From Klebsiella electrica (lineage in GTDB: Bacteria; Pseudomonadota; Gammaproteobacteria; Enterobacterales; Enterobacteriaceae), in the NCBI RefSeq assembly GCF_006711645.1, contig NZ_CP041247.1, forward strand, positions 2,852,001-2,916,000: a stretch of 64,000 nucleotides of DNA, read 5' to 3'. Below the pieces are notes generated by a model that saw only the letters and a list, made by a program, of their open reading frames with translations, was not told the origin of the DNA and ran no database searches. Positions within the stretch are counted from its first letter, which is position 1. Each line of letters opens with the position of its first letter. The position numbers and the translations under genes are program-made. Of the stretch, positions 36,571-46,271 are shown in pieces.

Positions 36571-36811
36571 TTATCTCAGAAAAAATCCGATCTAATACTT
36601 ATATAACAATGAGTTATCTGCTTAACATGTTTTTTACATCATTGACCGGCAAACCCCGTATTCGCGGGTCAGGGAATCGTATCCCTTCCAGATGACAGAG
36701 TCGACGGTGAGCGAAAAACTGCCGTTCAGGCTCGTATTGAGCCTGAAGTTATCTATGTAGTCGTGGTTTATCAGACAGATCGGCCAGCCGGGCAGTCTGA
36801 TACAACCCAAG
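36571..36811. other. Boundary of the CDI archive
   Basis: This marks the shift from AT-rich cargo to backbone-like sequence. On the minus strand a 71-codon frame (36634-36849) reads LPGWPICLINHDYIDNF and SFSLTVDSVIWKGYD. It overlaps the cupin gene and looks like a gene fragment, but I cannot name it. Confidence 0.35.
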
Positions 36812-37174
36812 CTAGATCCAGATATCGTTTTCAGCGGTTCGTTCCCCACCTTCGTGTCCAGTATTCAGGACACCACAGGGTTCTATCATCATCATTTTTA
36901 CCGTCATTTGGGCTGACGTTTTATGTTCTACACCTTTTGGTACAACGTAGATTTCTCCCGGATTAACGAGGACGTGGCCGTCGCGAAAATCGATACGCAA
37001 TACCCCCTCTACTACAATAAAGGCCTCATCGGTTTCAGGATGTGAGTGCCATATAAAGTCGCCCGCTATTTTCACGATTTTGAACTGATAATCGTTCATC
37101 TGCGCAATGACTTTTGGCTGCCAATGGGTTTCGAAAAGAGAGAATTTTTGTTCTAGATTTACCGGTAACGACAT
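36812..37174 (-). CDS. Cupin-domain protein
   Basis: The product is a 120-residue single-domain cupin. Motif 1 appears as IWHSHPETDEAFIVVEGVL (metal-binding His/His/Glu) and motif 2 as VNPGEIYVVPKGVEHKT. Small cupins of this kind bind metal or small ligands, and the exact reaction is unknown. It lies 75 bases downstream of the AraC gene on the same strand and probably belongs to the same transcription unit. Confidence 0.85.
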   Translation of the reverse strand: MSLPVNLEQKFSLFETHWQPKVIAQMNDYQFKIVKIAGDFIWHSHPETDEAFIVVEGVLRIDFRDGHVLVNPGEIYVVPKGVEHKTSAQMTVKMMMIEPCGVLNTGHEGGERTAENDIWI

Positions 37175-37249
37175 GATGACATTCCTTAATGTTCAAGAAA
37201 CGTCGAGGATAAATAAAGTCGCTGTGATGGTCTTGAACGATCGTGCAAC

Positions 37250-38068
37250 TCAGGCACTGTGGGGGTGAATGAAGGTTTGCCAACGGCCCGGAGAAATACC
37301 GTATGCCTTTATAAACTGCCGTGTCATATGACTTTGATCTGAGAACCCTGCCTCTAAAGCAGATTCTGCAAGTGACAGACCTGTCTGAATCAGATGTCTG
37401 CAGTATGCGAGACGGCGCATTGTTACATAGCGATAAGGACTCGTGCCAAAAAGTGCCCGAAAATCCCGACTCAGGCTCCAGCGATCTTTACCACAGACGG
37501 TGGATAAGGTTTCCAGCGTAATGTTCTGGCTGAATTCAGATTGTATATATTCTCGCGCGCGCTCTGCAGACTGATAATCCACAAGGCAGCGACGAAAGCG
37601 TTGCCCTCCTACGACGGCCAAAGTCTGGGCAAGATCATAAAGTGCGTCCTCCTCTTCAAGGACATCAATAGAATCTTCTGACGCTTTTAACAGCGGTCCG
37701 GTGGCGGCAAAAAGCCGAGGATCCGCTGATATGCCACCTGGAATAAAGGGTAATGGTTTTCCGCCCAAAATTTTCTGAATTAACGCAGGTTCGATATATA
37801 GCATCCGGTACTGAAACCCTTCTGTCGTTCCTGCCTCTCCATCATGAATTTCATCCGGATGCAGGACTATTGTCCCCCCTGGTAAGCTGTGTTGTTTACT
37901 GTCTCGGTAACGAAAGCTTTGCACTCCTGACAGTGTCCTGCCGATCGCATAAGTATCATGACGATGGGGTTCATAACCATACCCACTGAAGTAGGCCTCC
38001 AGGCGTTCAATTTTTCCCGGCGTGTGTGCAACTCTGACCCAGTCTTTATTCGATTGTAAAGCCGACAT
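37250..38068 (-). CDS. AraC-family transcriptional regulator
   Basis: The product is about 272 residues. The N-terminal cupin-like AraC_binding domain (about 20-90, GGTIVLHPDEIHDGEAG) is joined to a C-terminal double helix-turn-helix (about 170-270) with the signature FRALFGTSPYRYVTMRRLAY and the second-helix FSDQSHMTRQFIKAYG. ATG at 38068 is used; a GTG at 38077 is in frame with poorer support. Paired with the LysE exporter 317 bases upstream on the same strand, it probably regulates amino-acid or metabolite export. Confidence 0.88.
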   Translation of the reverse strand: MSALQSNKDWVRVAHTPGKIERLEAYFSGYGYEPHRHDTYAIGRTLSGVQSFRYRDSKQHSLPGGTIVLHPDEIHDGEAGTTEGFQYRMLYIEPALIQKILGGKPLPFIPGGISADPRLFAATGPLLKASEDSIDVLEEEDALYDLAQTLAVVGGQRFRRCLVDYQSAERAREYIQSEFSQNITLETLSTVCGKDRWSLSRDFRALFGTSPYRYVTMRRLAYCRHLIQTGLSLAESALEAGFSDQSHMTRQFIKAYGISPGRWQTFIHPHSA

Positions 38069-38077
38069 GTGCGACAC

Positions 38078-38385
38078 CTGTTTCCAGTTAACGATGAATT
38101 CCTACCATAACCTTACTGGGTGCGATTTTAAAAGGAGTAGATAAAAGCACTTTAGTCTCACGTTCAGGTTCTTTCTGCCTGCTGCCTCAAAAACTGCCAG
38201 CAACTTTGTTCAATCAGGGACTATAAGTAGTAAAAAAGCGTAACCCTGCACATATGTCCGCTTTTGGCTGTGAGTTCTTCGTTTCATAGCAACGTCCCCC
38301 CTTGATTGAGGATAGCGTTGTGAGCTCACAGCAGAAGCAGACCTTAATGTTTCTCATCCATAGACTTAGTTTGTAATCGTTTAAA
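38078..38385. other. Intergenic region with two short repeats
   Basis: No gene is seen. It holds a MITE-like left end (ATATGTCCGCTTTTGGCTGT, 38252-38271) that merges directly with the repeat shared with 33022-33060 (38279-38317). Confidence 0.5.
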
Positions 38386-39003
38386 TTACTTTAACAGAAG
38401 CCGTATTCCCAGAAAGGCCATGACTCCCCCGCTTAATCTATCTATGAGCTTACGGTATTTAATGTAAGCCTGACGTGGCCCATCAGTGGATAATAAGTAT
38501 GCAACGATGGCATACCAGAGCACATCAATAACGAATGCCATTATGGGCAGGATGATGTACATAACAGGCTGAATGTTTTTGCTAAGCGCTGCGGAAAAAA
38601 TACTGGCAAATATCAGGGCGGTATGGGGATTACTGATTTGCGTGAACACACCAGTTAGAAAAGCTTTTGAGGATCTGACTTCCTCAGTAACGGCCAAGTC
38701 GATAAACCTGTTTGAAGGGCGCCGAAAAATCTTTAACGCAAGCCATAATAGATAACAACCACCGGCAATCTTCAGGCCTGTGTAAAGTGATGGAACCAAT
38801 GTCAGCAGGGTGTGAAGCCCCGCTAACGCAATGACAGCAAAGATAAGTGCACCAAAACCCATACCTACCGCCACAGATAATGCCGCCCGTCTTGAACTGG
38901 ACATGGCCGTGCGAGCAACGAGAAGGAAGCTGACTCCCGGGCTCATCGCACCAAAAAGAATAGCAACGCCAATAGCAGAAAGCGCAATCAAATCATTTGT
39001 CAT
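38386..39003 (-). CDS. LysE/RhtB-family exporter
   Basis: The product is a 205-residue inner-membrane protein with about six hydrophobic helices and the LysE/RhtB family signature GAMSPGVSFLLVARTAMSSS near the N-terminus, followed by GFGALIFAVIALAGL. Members export amino acids or their analogues. GGAG lies 8 bases upstream of the ATG. It sits upstream of an AraC regulator and a cupin gene on the same strand. The substrate is not predictable. Confidence 0.88.
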   Translation of the reverse strand: MTNDLIALSAIGVAILFGAMSPGVSFLLVARTAMSSSRRAALSVAVGMGFGALIFAVIALAGLHTLLTLVPSLYTGLKIAGGCYLLWLALKIFRRPSNRFIDLAVTEEVRSSKAFLTGVFTQISNPHTALIFASIFSAALSKNIQPVMYIILPIMAFVIDVLWYAIVAYLLSTDGPRQAYIKYRKLIDRLSGGVMAFLGIRLLLK

Positions 39004-39193
39004 TTATGTTCTCCACAATACTAAACGTCAGTCAGTTTCGAATCACACACCTTATGAATCGTTCCCAATTGTCACCGTAACACAGTTTCAGCAGCATCCG
39101 CTCCTGACGCGCCAGAAGAAAGGATATCCGCGGTGAGAAAAGAAGAAACCTAATCTCGTACAAGCACCAGGGCTGCGGTTATATCAGCTTATT

Positions 39194-40372
39194 TCAGTGC
39201 GTTTTCTCTGAGGCGTAATTATTGTTGATAGCGTAGACAGCGCATTTAGGTGCCCCTCTCCGTTGTTCCTTTGTACAGAGACTAAGCGCCGTTGCAGCAG
39301 CTTCCTGACTGTTTCTGGCCCAGTATGCAGCGCCCCAGTCTCCGTCCGGATCGGTAGCAAATGCTTTTTCATATCGCTGCGTTGATTCATACTCGGAAAA
39401 AGCTTTTTTTCCGGCAGCATTCAGGGCTGGCGGTTCAATGAGATTTACGACGGGAAGCTTGATTATCTCCTGGAAAGGCTGATGATTCTGCTCAAGAAAA
39501 GCGGCAACGGTATTCCACCAGAAACTCTCAGGCGCTGAATCCATAAAGACATGGCCATCCTTCCCGTAAGAAGGCATGACGATGAACTGAGCGGGGTTTT
39601 TACTCTGCTGATACGCATTAAACATTTCTCTGCCCATATCCGGGGGAAACGACTTATCATTTTTTGCATAAAGCCACAGCGAAGGAAGCTTTGCTGTTTT
39701 TCCGTATTGTTCATACGTTTTCATTAGCCCTGTCTTATCACAGAGGGATTTTCCGTCGATAGCCCCTCTGCCGCCATCAAAATTGATAACCGCCTTGACG
39801 CCTGGCGGATTCGTTGCGCCTGTTGCGATAGCAGCAAATCCACCGGCGGACATACCAACCAGCATCGCGTTATCAGCGGAAGCCCATGAGTTCCGGCGCA
39901 CAGCCTCAAGCGCCGCAACCATATTTTGGACGTCCTGTTCTCCGGCCTGAAGATGAAAGGGCTGGATGCATGAGTGTCCTGTATATTCTGCAGCACCACT
40001 GGACTGACCATATCCCTCTCGCAGGACAACCACCGCAGCATACCCGTGGCGTGCAAACGCGATTGCTGTTGAAGAATATCTGTTTGGGTTAAGCGTCCAG
40101 CGGTCAAACTCGGCCGTACCGGTAGTTCCATTGGTGATTAACACGACCGGCAAAGGCTTCTTGCTAACCGGCCGTGTGACGAAAGCATCAAGTATCGCAG
40201 GCTGGCCATTATTTAAAGTGACAGACAGCGTCAGTGGTTCCCTGATCAGCTCGCTTATCTGTTGGTATTCGGCCGTGTCAGTTAAAGATTCTGCGTGCCC
40301 CGGTAAACTTATAATGAAGACTGTCAATGACAAAAAGAAAGATGCCGAATGGGTTATAAAACGATTGAACAT
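39194..40372 (-). CDS. Secreted alpha/beta hydrolase (dienelactone hydrolase-like)
   Basis: The product is a 392-residue protein with a signal peptide cleaved after GHA (about residue 27). The hydrolase fold has the nucleophile elbow GMSAGG (Ser about 175), a plausible Asp in LYAKNDKSFP and a His in YGKDGHVF. About 80 extra residues at the C-terminus (after NLIEPPALN) carry two cysteines and resemble small secreted add-on domains. It acts in the periplasm or outside; the substrate is unknown. It is a single gene, upstream of the LysE gene on the same strand. Confidence 0.8.
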   Translation of the reverse strand: MFNRFITHSASFFLSLTVFIISLPGHAESLTDTAEYQQISELIREPLTLSVTLNNGQPAILDAFVTRPVSKKPLPVVLITNGTTGTAEFDRWTLNPNRYSSTAIAFARHGYAAVVVLREGYGQSSGAAEYTGHSCIQPFHLQAGEQDVQNMVAALEAVRRNSWASADNAMLVGMSAGGFAAIATGATNPPGVKAVINFDGGRGAIDGKSLCDKTGLMKTYEQYGKTAKLPSLWLYAKNDKSFPPDMGREMFNAYQQSKNPAQFIVMPSYGKDGHVFMDSAPESFWWNTVAAFLEQNHQPFQEIIKLPVVNLIEPPALNAAGKKAFSEYESTQRYEKAFATDPDGDWGAAYWARNSQEAAATALSLCTKEQRRGAPKCAVYAINNNYASEKTH

Positions 40373-40738
40373 CAGAAGGTATCCTTAATTAGCCTGGAGA
40401 TATACCGCCTTGCAGTTGCGTACTGGCAGGTAAAAACGCTAACTCTGACAGCCCCCCTGTATTAATGACTTAAGATTCTTAATCCGCCAAGTGAGATGAA
40501 GAACATTAACGTAAGCAAATTTCAGAACAAAGCTGACCTGTCTCTTTTTGTGTGTTTTTTTTATATTTCCCCAGATCTGAGTTTTCATGCCGGCTTTTTT
40601 GTATTTATCACCCATTAGCTCCACTTACCCTGTGACCTTCCCCCGGAAAACAGTACCAGTCTAAACTGCACTGTCCTTACGTTACACGAATAAATGAAAT
40701 AGGTGGGATAAACGCCGTGGATGAGCCAATGCTTACAG
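40373..40738. other. Intergenic region between queH and the secreted hydrolase
   Basis: A 61-codon minus-strand frame (40439-40624) is Lys-rich and has no recognised motif or ribosome site, so it is not called. Nothing else is apparent. Confidence 0.4.
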
Positions 40739-40762
40739 AAGCCCACATGTGAATGTGGGCTT
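40739..40762 (-). terminator. Hairpin downstream of queH
   Basis: AAGCCCACAT and ATGTGGGCTT form a perfect 10-bp stem with a 4-base loop, 7 bases past the queH stop. The following T-tract is short (TTCTGT on the minus strand). Confidence 0.65.
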
Positions 40763-40768
40763 CTGGTA

Positions 40769-41437
40769 TTACTGTTCTTCGCCTTCCTTACCGTAGTAAA
40801 GTTTACCGAGTTTGATGAGCGGCCTGCCCTGCGATTTACGGTGCATATTGGTATCACGCAATGAATAGACGCAACCACAATACTCCTGCTGATAAAACTG
40901 CTCGCGCTTGCTGATCTCAATCATGCGCGATGAGCCGCCCTGCTTACGCCAGTTGTAATCCCAGTACGCCATTCCCGGATAATGTGCGGCAGCGCGTTGT
41001 CCACAATCGTTAATCTGCTGCATATTCTTCCAGCGGGAAATTCCGAGTGAACTGCTGATCACGCTGAACCCATGTTCCGCGGCATACAGCGCTGTACGTT
41101 CGAAGCGCATATCAAAGCACATAGTGCACCGAACACCGCGCTCAGGCTCCCACTCCATCCCTTTCGCACGTTCGAACCAGTTGTCGGTGTCATAATCCGC
41201 ATCGACAAAAGGAACACCGTTTTTTTCGGCAAAACGGATATTCTCTTCCTTACGGATGAGGTACTCCTTTTGCGGATGAATATTGGGGTTATAAAAGAAA
41301 ATCGTGTAATCAATGCCCGAGGCCTGAATCGCCTCCATGACTTCCCCCGAACAGGGCGCACAGCACGAGTGCAGCAGTAGCTTGTCTGCGCCGTTCGGCA
41401 GCGTCAGTTGCGGGCGTTTAAAATCAGCGTTCTTCAT
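40769..41437 (-). CDS. queH: Epoxyqueuosine reductase QueH
   Basis: The product is a 222-residue protein of the DUF208/QueH family, which reduces epoxyqueuosine in tRNA to queuosine without cobalamin. The conserved cysteine motifs that hold the iron-sulfur cluster and metal are present: [16 protein letters not shown] and [20 protein letters not shown] and [10 protein letters not shown] are also typical. The start [11 protein letters not shown] is preferred; the frame is open upstream to 41482 with no better ribosome site. It is monocistronic. A 28-bp piece of this gene recurs at 22942. Confidence 0.93.
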   Translation of the reverse strand: MKNADFKRPQLTLPNGADKLLLHSCCAPCSGEVMEAIQASGIDYTIFFYNPNIHPQKEYLIRKEENIRFAEKNGVPFVDADYDTDNWFERAKGMEWEPERGVRCTMCFDMRFERTALYAAEHGFSVISSSLGISRWKNMQQINDCGQRAAAHYPGMAYWDYNWRKQGGSSRMIEISKREQFYQQEYCGCVYSLRDTNMHRKSQGRPLIKLGKLYYGKEGEEQ

Positions 41438-41592
41438 AAATGGATTCTTTGGCAATAGTGAAACTTTCAGGAATTTTAGCATTCACATCGGCGATAACGA
41501 AATTAAGAAGTCACTGTTGTCGTTGGACAAATGAGACATAACATGCTCTGCTAAGATCGAGGTTAAAACATGGGTGACCAGGAGGATAAAAA

Positions 41593-41811
41593 TTGCTGAT
41601 TTACAACGTATTCGGACGGCATGTTGGCGTCAAAAGGGTTGAGAATCACTGGCAGGTATTTCGTGCCGATATGACGGAAAGAAAGTTCTCCCGTCTGTAC
41701 GATATCATCATTCCAGATGAGCTGACAGAAGCCGAGATCGCGGGATGGCTGGGCGATATTTTCCATGAGGCGGCCAGCACACGTCACCCCGATGTTACGC
41801 GCATCGAATAA
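41593..41811 (+). CDS. DUF7661-family small protein
   Basis: The product is a 72-residue protein with the family pattern YNVFGRHVGVKR.., YDIIIPDELTEAEIAGWL and IFHEAASTRHPDVTRI. The start is TTG, supported by AGGAGGA at 41580-41586 with a 6-base gap. It is divergent from queH with 155 bases between them. Function is unknown; such proteins are usually single genes. Confidence 0.78.
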   Translation: MLIYNVFGRHVGVKRVENHWQVFRADMTERKFSRLYDIIIPDELTEAEIAGWLGDIFHEAASTRHPDVTRIE

Positions 41812-42116
41812 CCCACTTTGGGGCCGCCTGAACAGCTTTGAGCGAGGAACAGAAATTCATTGGACTGTGGACTGCCCCCACCAGAGTGTCTATATAAACC
41901 GTCGCAATTTAGTATGCCGCCTGCTCAGTATCGTATAAATGGGGAAAATACCTTCTTCACGGCAACCTTACCGCGGGTTAACGGTGACCGGGCGTAATAT
42001 ATCCTGCAGGCTGCCACTTCCTTTCAGTGACTAACCATGCCGTTAACCTGCACATGCGGAAAAGAAAAATACCCCCGATGAACACTTACATCAGCCCATT
42101 ATCAGCCCATTGAAAA
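41812..42116. other. Intergenic region
   Basis: A MITE-like right end lies at 41833-41852 (AGCTTTGAGCGAGGAACAGA) soon after the DUF7661 stop. The rest holds no recognised feature. Confidence 0.4.
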
Positions 42117-43052
42117 TTATCGCCCCGCGCGAAGCGACTGAGGCGGAATGCCATACCCACGAATAAACACCTCGCGCATATGCCGTCTGTCGCGAAAACC
42201 GGACTCGCGGGCAATAGCATCCAGCGACAGTCGGCTTTGCTCTATCATTAAACGTGCGGCTTCAAGCCGAAGCCCTTCGATTGCTTTTGCCGGCGACTTG
42301 CCCGTTTCCTGACGAAAAAGACGGCTAAGCTGGCGGGCGCTCACATGAACCGCATCGGCCAGTATTTCCACCGTCAGCGTTTTGTGCAGATTATTACGCG
42401 CATATTCCAGCGCGGTTTGCAGACGATCTGAGCGGGGCGCCAGGGAAAGCATTTCTGAATGCTGGGTCTGACCACCAGAACGGCGCTGATTCATCACCAA
42501 ACGATGCGCCACAATACGGGCAATGTCTGCGCCGAGATCTTTCTCCACCATCCCGAGTGCCATATCCAGCCCGGCGGTCATGCCTGCCGACGTCCAGATG
42601 GTGCCATCGATAATAAAAATACGGTCATCTTCAAGCTGAATCGTGGGATGCTGCGAGGCCAGACTGTGTGCGTGCGCCCAGTGCGTAGTGGCGCTTTTTT
42701 GCTCCAGTAGCCCGGCCTGGGCCAGCACAAATGCCCCGGTGCAGATCCCGGCAATCCGCCGCGCCTGGCGGGCGGTGGTTTGCAGAAAGTGAATCACGCC
42801 AGGACTGGCAGGTTCGTCCATTGGTGATAATACGCCTGCCACCAGCCAGGTATCCACCTGCGTTTCCTCGCTCAATTTTACGGAGTCCACGCCAATACCT
42901 GAAGAAGAGCGTACGGTTCCGCCATGTTCGGAATAGACCACGGACTGGTAAAACGGGCGATCGGCCACCAGGTTAGCAAACTCAAATACCGTCAGCGTAG
43001 ACAGCGCCAGCATCTGGAAATGGTCGGCAATGATGAATCCCACACGGTGCAT
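42117..43052 (-). CDS. GlxA-type transcriptional regulator (DJ-1/PfpI plus AraC HTH)
   Basis: The product is a 311-residue protein. An N-terminal class I glutamine-amidotransferase-like (DJ-1/PfpI) domain spans about 1-190, with the nucleophile-elbow cysteine in AGICTGAFVLAQAG. A C-terminal AraC-type double HTH follows (about 215-305, VSARQLSRLFRQETGKSPAK and SGFRDRRHMREVF). AAAGGAG is 6 bases before the ATG. The MFS gene ends up in the same strand 10 bases upstream, so it closes a unit with the transporter and SDR genes. The inducer is unknown. Confidence 0.9.
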   Translation of the reverse strand: MHRVGFIIADHFQMLALSTLTVFEFANLVADRPFYQSVVYSEHGGTVRSSSGIGVDSVKLSEETQVDTWLVAGVLSPMDEPASPGVIHFLQTTARQARRIAGICTGAFVLAQAGLLEQKSATTHWAHAHSLASQHPTIQLEDDRIFIIDGTIWTSAGMTAGLDMALGMVEKDLGADIARIVAHRLVMNQRRSGGQTQHSEMLSLAPRSDRLQTALEYARNNLHKTLTVEILADAVHVSARQLSRLFRQETGKSPAKAIEGLRLEAARLMIEQSRLSLDAIARESGFRDRRHMREVFIRGYGIPPQSLRAGR

Positions 43053-43062
43053 CGTAACTCCT

Positions 43063-44262
43063 TTATGGCTGGCGAACCGCCTGATATTGCGCAGAGCGAG
43101 CCCGTAAACGCTCAGAAGCCCACAGACTGGCCAATGCCAGCAGCAGGAACAGCACTGAGCTTATCATTACTCCGTAAAAGCCCGACAGCGGATAAAGCCA
43201 GGATGCCACCGCCGATCCACAACCAATGCCGCAGAACATAAAGGCGCTGGTTAATGCCAGCGAAATGCCACGCGTCTCCGCTGTCGAGATCTCCACGATA
43301 CGTCGCTGTTGCGTGGGCCATAACAGATCCGTGGAGAAGGCCCAGACCACCAGCAGGAGATACAGCAATGACAGCTGAGCCGGTAACAGCATGATCAGCA
43401 GCATAACCGCAACCAGTAAGCTCAGACCGGCGACCAGTAAGTGCTCTGCACTGTAGCGCCGGGCGGCCCGAGTAACAAAAAGATTCCCCACAATACCCGC
43501 GACGCCGATAACAGCCAGAGCTATCGATACGGAAGAGATATCGCCCTGCCAACGGTCGCGGATCATTGGAGAGATAAAGGCATACATGTCGTATACGCCG
43601 GAGGTAATAAAAAACACCACCAGAAAGGCGGCCAGCGATTTCCCTTCCATCAGCACCTGGCCGACCTGCCGTAAATGAATATCAACGCCTTTGACCACAT
43701 TCGGCACCAGAAGCCACACTCTCGCCGCCGTCAGCAAGCTGAGCAGCGCGACAAGCGCGAACAGCACGCGTGGTCCCCCGACACTGGCTACCCATGTCGC
43801 CAGCGGAATGCCAACCATACTGGCCATCGACACCCCCAGCAGGATGGTGGCAATGGCGCTGCCACGCTCTTGCGGGGCGACCAGCTCAGCGCCAAGAGCA
43901 ACCAGCACGGGGCCTATCAGCGATGCCCCCAGCCCCATCACAATCCGGGAAACCACCAGTACTCTGTAGTCCGGAGCAATGGCAAAAATCAGGGCGCCCA
44001 GCCCAAATACCAACATGCCGGCCAGCACCTGTGTCCTGCGCATCAGCTTGCCGAACAGGACCTGTGCCAGCGGAGCGCCCAGCGCAAATGTCAGACCGAA
44101 AATAGAGAGCAGACGAGCGCTTTGCCCGTCGCTGATCCCCCACTCCTGAGAAATTGCGGCCAGGCTGCCCGCCACGGCAAGTGAACCGGTCGCCTGAATA
44201 AAATACGCCAGGCTCAGCGCCCATAGCGCGCGCCTTTGCGATGTGGACAGGTGATTTTGCAT
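43063..44262 (-). CDS. MFS exporter, drug:H+ antiporter-1 type
   Basis: The product is a 399-residue inner-membrane protein with 12 predicted helices. The 2-3 loop motif appears as FGKLMRRTQVLAGMLVFG and motif C-like GVSMASMVGIPLATW in helix 5. It resembles sugar- and drug-efflux MFS proteins such as AraJ or YdhP. GGAG is 8 bases upstream of the ATG. It is placed between an SDR pseudogene and the GlxA-type regulator, all on the minus strand. Confidence 0.88.
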   Translation of the reverse strand: MQNHLSTSQRRALWALSLAYFIQATGSLAVAGSLAAISQEWGISDGQSARLLSIFGLTFALGAPLAQVLFGKLMRRTQVLAGMLVFGLGALIFAIAPDYRVLVVSRIVMGLGASLIGPVLVALGAELVAPQERGSAIATILLGVSMASMVGIPLATWVASVGGPRVLFALVALLSLLTAARVWLLVPNVVKGVDIHLRQVGQVLMEGKSLAAFLVVFFITSGVYDMYAFISPMIRDRWQGDISSVSIALAVIGVAGIVGNLFVTRAARRYSAEHLLVAGLSLLVAVMLLIMLLPAQLSLLYLLLVVWAFSTDLLWPTQQRRIVEISTAETRGISLALTSAFMFCGIGCGSAVASWLYPLSGFYGVMISSVLFLLLALASLWASERLRARSAQYQAVRQP

Positions 44263-44304
44263 GATAAACTCCAGGGATGGGGCAGTGACCTGCCCCAGGG
44301 TCGG

Positions 44305-45065
44305 TCAGGCAACCGGGATAGGGTTATCCATCATTGACTGATTAAACGCGTTCACCATCTCGTGTTCATTAGCCCCCGGATTCGCACGTGCGGGGAGCAC
44401 GCTATCGACAATCGCTTCAATGGAATCTGTCGCCAGTTTGTCAAAGGTCTGCTGGATAAAATCGGCAACCGGCATCGCACGGGAATCACCGCTTTTGTAG
44501 ATCAAATCGGTATCGACCCATGGCGGTGAAATTTCAATAACCGTCACCCCTGCATCGCGCAGTAAAAAACGCTGAGACAGAGTGTAAGAGTGAATCGCCG
44601 CTTTGGTTGCGGAGTAAAGTGCATTGGTCGCCAGCGGTAAAAAGGCCAGAATCGAACTGTTATTGATCAAGACCGCATCCGCTTGCTGTTTCAGATGTTC
44701 AACAAATGCTGAACTCACCCGAACCGTGCCCAACAGGTTGGTATCCAATAAGGTGGTGGCCATGTTGTCATCCAGTTCAGCAGAGGCATTATCGAATGGC
44801 ATAATGCCGGCGTTATTGATACCACATTAAGTGCCGGATAGCGCGAGAGCACCTCTTGCGCCGCCGATTTAATACTTGAGGCACGGGTTACATCCAGCAC
44901 CACGGAGTCCATCCCGGGATTCGCCGCGGTAACCGTGTCCAGAAGCGCTTTACGACGACCCGAAATGATCACCTGATTACCCAGTTGATGAAATTTTTCT
45001 GCCATCGCGCGACCAATACCCGACGTGCCGCCAGTGATAAAAATAGTATTGCCTGTCAGTTTCAT
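44305..45065 (-). pseudogene. SDR-family oxidoreductase, frameshifted
   Basis: The N-terminal half has the Rossmann motif [17 protein letters not shown] and runs to ..SRYPALNVV. The C-terminal half continues in another frame with [19 protein letters not shown] sequence, YSATKAAIHSYTLSQR (active-site Tyr/Lys) and ISPPWVDTDL. One base is missing near 44820: GTGGT is followed directly by ATCAATAACGCCGGC. Restoring it gives a single DltE-like SDR of about 253 residues. It is either a recent pseudogene or a sequencing error. AGGAATA precedes the ATG at 45065. Confidence 0.85.
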
Positions 45066-45094
45066 ACGGTTATTCCTGTTGGCTAAATGCCCTG

Positions 45095-45910
45095 TTAGCG
45101 AGTAAGGCCGACGCGATAACGTTCGGCGGGTACATGACTGGAAAGGTGTGGAATCATGGCCTGGCGACGGCTTTCCATCGCCAGCCAGTAAGCGTCGTTA
45201 TGCAATGACGGGATAGTGACCAGTTCCCGGTTAAGAAAACCCGCCAAAGCGGCATCTACCAGGTCATCAGCGCTCATCACTATCGACTTATCAAGTTGTT
45301 CAAGAGGCAAACCGCCGTTATCCCAGAACGGCGTTGCCGTAGCACCCGGCAGCACGGCCTGGATGTGGATGCCCTTGTCGGCGAGTTCATGATGCAGTGA
45401 CTGACTGAATGCCAGCACAAAGGCTTTTGTGCCGCCGTACACGCCGTTCAGCAGTTCCGGCGCGAGGCTGACAATCGATGAAATATTGATGATGGCGCCC
45501 GCACCCCGCTCGACAAAACCCGGAACCACGCTATAAGTCAGACGCGTCAGGGCGACGACATTGAGATTAATCATCGCCTGCATCTGATCGACATCGCTCG
45601 TTAACAGGGGCGTATGTGTTCCGACGCCAGCATTATTCACCAGCAGCGTAATGCTGGCGTCATCGCGCAGTCTTCGCTCCACGGCGGCCAACTGTTGGGC
45701 ATCACCAAGATCGGTTGCAAGGACTTCCACATTGCGGGCGGTGTCAGCCGTAATGTGGCTGGCCATCTGATTCAGGCGGTGATGATTGCGGGCAATAATA
45801 ATCAGATCATATCCAATGCGCGCCAGTCGGCTGGCGTAAATCGCACCGATACCGGTGGATGCACCCGTTATCACTGCGGTGCCTTTGGCAGATTGTGTTG
45901 CGAGACTCAT
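45095..45910 (-). CDS. SDR-family oxidoreductase
   Basis: The product is a 271-residue classical short-chain dehydrogenase. It has the cofactor motif [22 protein letters not shown], the catalytic Ser in [12 protein letters not shown], and Tyr/Lys in [11 protein letters not shown]. The substrate is unknown. AAAGGAG lies 7 bases before the ATG. It is the first gene of a minus-strand unit (SDR, broken SDR, MFS, GlxA-type regulator) that suggests oxidation and export of an aldehyde or similar compound. Confidence 0.9.
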   Translation of the reverse strand: MSLATQSAKGTAVITGASTGIGAIYASRLARIGYDLIIIARNHHRLNQMASHITADTARNVEVLATDLGDAQQLAAVERRLRDDASITLLVNNAGVGTHTPLLTSDVDQMQAMINLNVVALTRLTYSVVPGFVERGAGAIINISSIVSLAPELLNGVYGGTKAFVLAFSQSLHHELADKGIHIQAVLPGATATPFWDNGGLPLEQLDKSIVMSADDLVDAALAGFLNRELVTIPSLHNDAYWLAMESRRQAMIPHLSSHVPAERYRVGLTR

Positions 45911-46271
45911 TGCAGACTCCTTTCGGTCACCATTGATTCGATGCGAGAATCATAAGTGAGAAAGAAGTGTCTTAAATGACGATTATGGTAGTTATTTGGG
46001 ACATCTCAATGACGGTGAAGAGTGGAAGCAGATATCGAGTACGCCACGCTTCTGCCATCAATGAGCCTGTACGTAGATTTGTGTAATTGCCCGTTTGACG
46101 ATATGAGTTCATTACGGACTTAACTCATGAGCCCGCGGCTGCGGTTACGCCCTCTTCCTTTTATGCCCGACTCATTGCTTCTCAAACGGTCATAAAGTGG
46201 TCATATAATCTTTTCAGACGCTAGCTCTGGAGCACGAGAGACGCCTTTATTAACATACTGAAGAGCCGAAA
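45911..46271. other. Intergenic region
   Basis: A divergent promoter region for the SDR unit (minus) and the nucleotidyltransferase-fold gene (plus). No box is convincing by eye and no other feature is seen. Confidence 0.4.

Noticed and set aside
40439..40624. 61-codon Lys-rich minus-strand frame
   Set aside because: Possible transposase-tail likeness was considered, but no motif or ends could be identified.
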